A stretch of DNA of 7,684 nucleotides from a bacterium (GTDB lineage: Bacteria > Zhuqueibacterota > Zhuqueibacteria > Thermofontimicrobiales > Thermofontimicrobiaceae), in contig DSAU01000086.1 of NCBI GenBank assembly GCA_011046315.1, positions 1 through 7,684 on the forward strand. Reading direction: 5' to 3'. A model generated the notes under the pieces. That model worked only from the letters and a program-made list of their open reading frames with translations. It was not told the origin of the DNA and made no database searches. Positions 5,191 through 7,684 of this stretch are shown here, one piece after another. The position numbers and the translations under genes were made by a program. Within the stretch, counting starts at the first letter, position 1. Every line of letters begins with the position of its first letter.

Positions 5191-7074
5191 CTATTTCGTC
5201 AAAATCATTCGCAGCACTTTGTTAAAGCCGTCGGTCTTCAGTTGATAAAAATAAACGCCGGAGCTCACTTTATGACCGAATTGATCTCGCCCGTCCCATT
5301 CGAGTTGATGTTCACCTGCTGAAAAAGAGCCATCAGCTAAAACTCTGATTGTCTGCCCCGAGGTATTAAAAATAACTATCGAGACACGCTCAGATTCAGA
5401 CAATTGAAATCGAATATTGGTGGTTGGATTGAATGGATTGGGATAGTTTTGGAACAGATTGATGGCTATCGGCTTTAAAACACGATCGCGAGTTTCAATA
5501 CCAGTGCCCGGACTCAAGACAAAATTCTGGTCGGTTGCATCCATTCCCCAACTCAGATAAAAATAGCGCATTGCCGGCTCTGAAGAATATCCGGATTTAT
5601 AAACGCCCACCTGATAATCACCATCCAGTGGGTTATCAAATTGGAAATTACCATTGCCGTCAGTGTAGTTGATCAAAAATCCCTGCGGGCTTTCCTCCCA
5701 CTGATTATTAGCGACGACATAAACATTTGACGCCGGCGAACCGTTATTAAAGGTAACACGACCGGAAATAACTGACAGCTCGGAAACAGTAAAAGCAAAA
5801 TCCTTTCCGCTCACGGTCTGTCCGGCAGCGACGTTAACATTAAAATATCCGCCAGTCATTGGGGATTGTAAATCATAACCGTCAATTTCTGCCGTGATAG
5901 AACTTATTACCCCAGGCAATACTCCCAGACGATAGTTACCATCCTGATCCGAAACAGTCTCATAAAAATTCATGCTAAATGTCGTCATATCAAAGGAAAA
6001 ACCCTGAACCGAGACATTGGCTAAACCTGTTCCATTAACGGTACATCTTCCGGTTACAAAAGATGTGTAAGGCTTGAAAACGAAATTTGAAGTGGCAGTC
6101 TGTCCCTGGGCAACTACAATGGAATCCATCGGCGGATCCACATAATGATCTCTGGGCCAATTTTCATTGGACATATTGAACATAAAAGAAGGGCTGATGA
6201 TAACCGTTCCCGGTACCACTCCGAACGAATAATCACCATTGGCATCAGAAACCGCAAAACTAAAAAATTCTGTTTGCTCATCGCCCATGGCTAATATCAA
6301 AATCCCTGGTACCGGATCCCCGTTGATTTTTGTTAATTTACCGTTGACTGTTGCACCAAAGGGTTGCAGCGCAAAATTTTGAGTAACCGATTGGGTTCCT
6401 GAAACTGTTACAACAACTGAATCTGATGGCTGGTAATGCGTCATTGGCATCTGCATGGCAGCTACATTATAAGTACCAGGCTTCACTGAAATTCTATAAT
6501 TTCCGTTATTATCAGAATAACCAATGCTGCTTTCTTCTGAATTTTCAGCAAAAACAATAATATTAGGAATTGCCAGACCGGTAACTGCATCGGTTATTTT
6601 GCCCTGAATAAAGGGCGGCTGAGGTGTTACCTGTACTTTAATTGTTAACAGATCCGATGAACCATCTTCGTCAGTTACTCTCAAGAAAATGGTCATATTT
6701 TCAGGGAAAAACAAATCGTCCGCTTCAGCGGTGAAGGTTGTTCTTATTTTGCCATCAACGCCAGTCTCGTCGCCGGCTAAATCAGAATCCGGATCTTCCG
6801 GGTCTCTTATCCAACCAACACCATCGGTGATGTAATAAAAATCTACCACCTGATCAATAGGTGATATAATTCCATCGAAGTCAACATCGATGATATACTC
6901 AAACGCCAGTTTGTTCCCCATCGCTGCCAGATCGGCGGTAAATACCAGATCAACGGGCAATTGGGTGATGGTCACGCTTTTTTGTCCGTTTATCTTTGCA
7001 TTGCTCACCGCAAACACGAATGTGGGGATTAAAAAAAACAACAACAGTAATAATAGTACCTTTTTGTTTTTCAT
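5191..7074 (-). CDS. Secreted modular protein with four carboxypeptidase-regulatory-like repeats and type IX secretion sorting domain
   Basis: The 627-residue protein begins with a Sec signal peptide (MKNKK, then an L/F-rich core, probable cleavage after FVFA at residue 22). Residues 23-150 form a beta-rich domain with DVDFDGIISPID (63-74), whose spacing fits an EF-hand calcium loop. Four CarboxypepD_reg-like beta-sandwich repeats follow (about 155-237, 240-335, 337-430, 435-521). Each opens near a GK/GR and carries a D.(D/N)GNY.-type centre, such as SDNNGNYRISVKPGTYNV. The C-terminal 90 residues (NYPNPFNPTT, WDGRDQFG, SGVYFYQLK, RMILTK) are a FlgD-like type A sorting domain for type IX secretion. 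It is therefore expected at the cell surface or released. No catalytic domain is visible, so an adhesive, binding or structural role is likely. The start has GGAGG nine bases upstream and a near-consensus promoter at 7178-7206. Confidence 0.92.
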   Translation of the reverse strand: MKNKKVLLLLLLFFLIPTFVFAVSNAKINGQKSVTITQLPVDLVFTADLAAMGNKLAFEYIIDVDFDGIISPIDQVVDFYYITDGVGWIRDPEDPDSDLAGDETGVDGKIRTTFTAEADDLFFPENMTIFLRVTDEDGSSDLLTIKVQVTPQPPFIQGKITDAVTGLAIPNIIVFAENSEESSIGYSDNNGNYRISVKPGTYNVAAMQMPMTHYQPSDSVVVTVSGTQSVTQNFALQPFGATVNGKLTKINGDPVPGILILAMGDEQTEFFSFAVSDANGDYSFGVVPGTVIISPSFMFNMSNENWPRDHYVDPPMDSIVVAQGQTATSNFVFKPYTSFVTGRCTVNGTGLANVSVQGFSFDMTTFSMNFYETVSDQDGNYRLGVLPGVISSITAEIDGYDLQSPMTGGYFNVNVAAGQTVSGKDFAFTVSELSVISGRVTFNNGSPASNVYVVANNQWEESPQGFLINYTDGNGNFQFDNPLDGDYQVGVYKSGYSSEPAMRYFYLSWGMDATDQNFVLSPGTGIETRDRVLKPIAINLFQNYPNPFNPTTNIRFQLSESERVSIVIFNTSGQTIRVLADGSFSAGEHQLEWDGRDQFGHKVSSGVYFYQLKTDGFNKVLRMILTK

Positions 7075-7177
7075 TTTGGGATTCCTCCAAATAATTAGTT
7101 GAATGATTAATTTATAGACGATTGATGTTTTTTGTTCAAACAGCTATTCCAGATATTTTCTTCCTGAAATCGCTTTT

Positions 7178-7206
7178 ATTATAACAAATTTATTTTTAAC
7201 AGTCAA
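7178..7206 (-). promoter_or_regulatory. Near-consensus sigma-70 promoter of the secreted-protein gene
   Basis: On the minus strand, TTGACT (7206-7201), a 17-base spacer and a perfect TATAAT (7183-7178) form the best promoter in the window. Transcription would start near 7171, leaving a leader of about 97 bases that ends in the GGAGG ribosome binding site. Confidence 0.75.
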
Positions 7207-7242
7207 GATATTTAGACAAATTTAACAATTATTTTGTATTTT

Positions 7243-7264
7243 ATCTTTGACATAGATCACATTT
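7243..7264. promoter_or_regulatory. Candidate CRP/FNR-family binding site
   Basis: TTTGA-N6-TCACA (7246-7261) differs at one position from the CRP core TGTGA-N6-TCACA. The right half TAGATCACATTT matches the extended E. coli CRP consensus half-site fully, while the left half is weaker. Its centre is about 82 bases upstream of the predicted start of the secreted-protein transcript, a place where class I activators can work. No regulator gene is in the window, so the factor is hypothetical. Confidence 0.35.
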
Positions 7265-7593
7265 CAACGACATTTAATTGCGATCGCAGCGATAAAATTG
7301 TACCTCCTGAAATTCAGAATACATTGCGACCATTCAAATATGAAAGCGGTCAGGGATATTTTTTCGCTTTGCCAAAAATTTGATTAGATAACATGTCAAA
7401 AAAGCAGCACATGAAAATTTGGATTCCAAGGTATTTACAGTTTTCAGATAACCTGGTGCATCGGAAACAATTCAATACAATTGATGAGTTAACACATTGA
7501 TTTAAATAGCTGAAAAAATTTCAACAGTGGGATGGTTGATACGATTCAGCGGATTAAATCGAATCGTAATAGTTCAGCACTCTTAACTAATAA
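7265..7593. other. Non-coding stretch without a recognisable gene
   Basis: There is no frame with a credible start and ribosome binding site, and no tRNA fold. A 35-codon open frame (7393-7500, plus strand) lacks a ribosome binding site and is not called. An AGGAGG on the minus strand near 7312-7317 has no start codon at a usable distance. An 8-base stem, TACGATTC (7540-7547) with GAATCGTA (7561-7568), could form a weak hairpin without a T-run. Confidence 0.45.
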
Positions 7594-7684
7594 TGTCATT
7601 CCGGCATGTTTTTAGCCGGAATCTCCTGAATATATGTGCAAATTAATATTTAAAAGTTCTATTATTGAGATTCCGGCATTCCGC
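7594..7684. repeat. Palindromic repeat element C (TGTCATTCCGGC type), cut by the right edge
   Basis: ATTCCGGC (7598-7605) and GCCGGAAT (7615-7622) form a stem with a nine-base loop right after the TGTCATT end at 7594. GCCGGAATCTC (7615-7625) also pairs perfectly with GAGATTCCGGC (7667-7677), making an outer inverted repeat whose remainder lies beyond the window. From memory, TGTCATTCCGGCATG...GCCGGAATC repeats are dispersed in several bacterial phyla. Its TGTCATT end is shared with elements A and B, but the adjoining bases differ, so it is another family. Confidence 0.68.

Noticed and set aside
7280..7287. GCGATCGC octamer resembling the cyanobacterial HIP1 repeat
   Set aside because: This is a single copy in the window, and nothing else suggests a cyanobacterium.
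7312..7317. AGGAGG ribosome binding site on the minus strand
   Set aside because: No ATG, GTG or TTG follows at a usable distance; the next ATG opens a frame of only about ten codons.
7393..7500. 35-codon open frame on the plus strand (begins MSKKQHMKIW)
   Set aside because: No ribosome binding site, no recognisable family, and the length is easily reached by chance in AT-rich DNA. A decayed gene remnant cannot be excluded but is not supported.

Overview
The window looks like a chromosomal segment of an uncultured or little-studied bacterium of the FCB group (Calditrichota, KSB1, Marinimicrobia or Ignavibacteria type). The main reason is the C-terminus of the long secreted protein: an NYPNPFNPTT motif, a WDGRDQFG turn and a SGVYFYQL strand. 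This is the type A sorting domain of the type IX secretion system in the form usual for those phyla. The DNA is moderately AT-rich, ribosome binding sites are of AGGAG type, several promoters fit sigma-70 consensus, and dispersed palindromic repeats with TGTCATT ends lie between genes. The phylum is inferred; no marker gene is present.

Layout. (1) Positions 1-1293, minus strand: a sigma-70-like promoter (1265-1293), a YitT-family membrane protein starting at TTG (1213-278), then after 46 bases the start of an exported protein cut by the left edge (231-1). (2) 1294-1750: non-coding DNA with two TGTCATTGCGA...TCGCAATGACA palindromic elements, the second also flanked by an 11-base inverted repeat. 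(3) 1751-5168, plus strand: a promoter and a 72-residue basic orphan protein. A second promoter follows, whose spacer holds a perfect 16-base palindrome, and then a compact three-gene cluster: a B12-binding-type radical SAM protein, a MenA/UbiA-type prenyltransferase 15 bases later, and a small STAS-domain protein 43 bases later. The cluster ends in a 15-base-pair hairpin that serves both strands. (4) 5191-7264, minus strand: a 627-residue secreted protein with an EF-hand-like loop, four carboxypeptidase-regulatory-like repeats and a type IX sorting domain, driven by a near-perfect promoter with a CRP-like palindrome upstream. (5) 7265-7684: no gene seen; a TGTCATTCCGGC-type repeat runs off the right edge.

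How the genes may work together. The radical SAM and UbiA genes are almost certainly co-transcribed. Together they suggest synthesis or tailoring of a prenylated, membrane-resident compound such as a quinone or other polyprenyl lipid, with the STAS protein as a possible regulatory partner. Substrate and product cannot be read from the sequence. This cluster is the best candidate here for an undescribed system. The other genes look unrelated to it.
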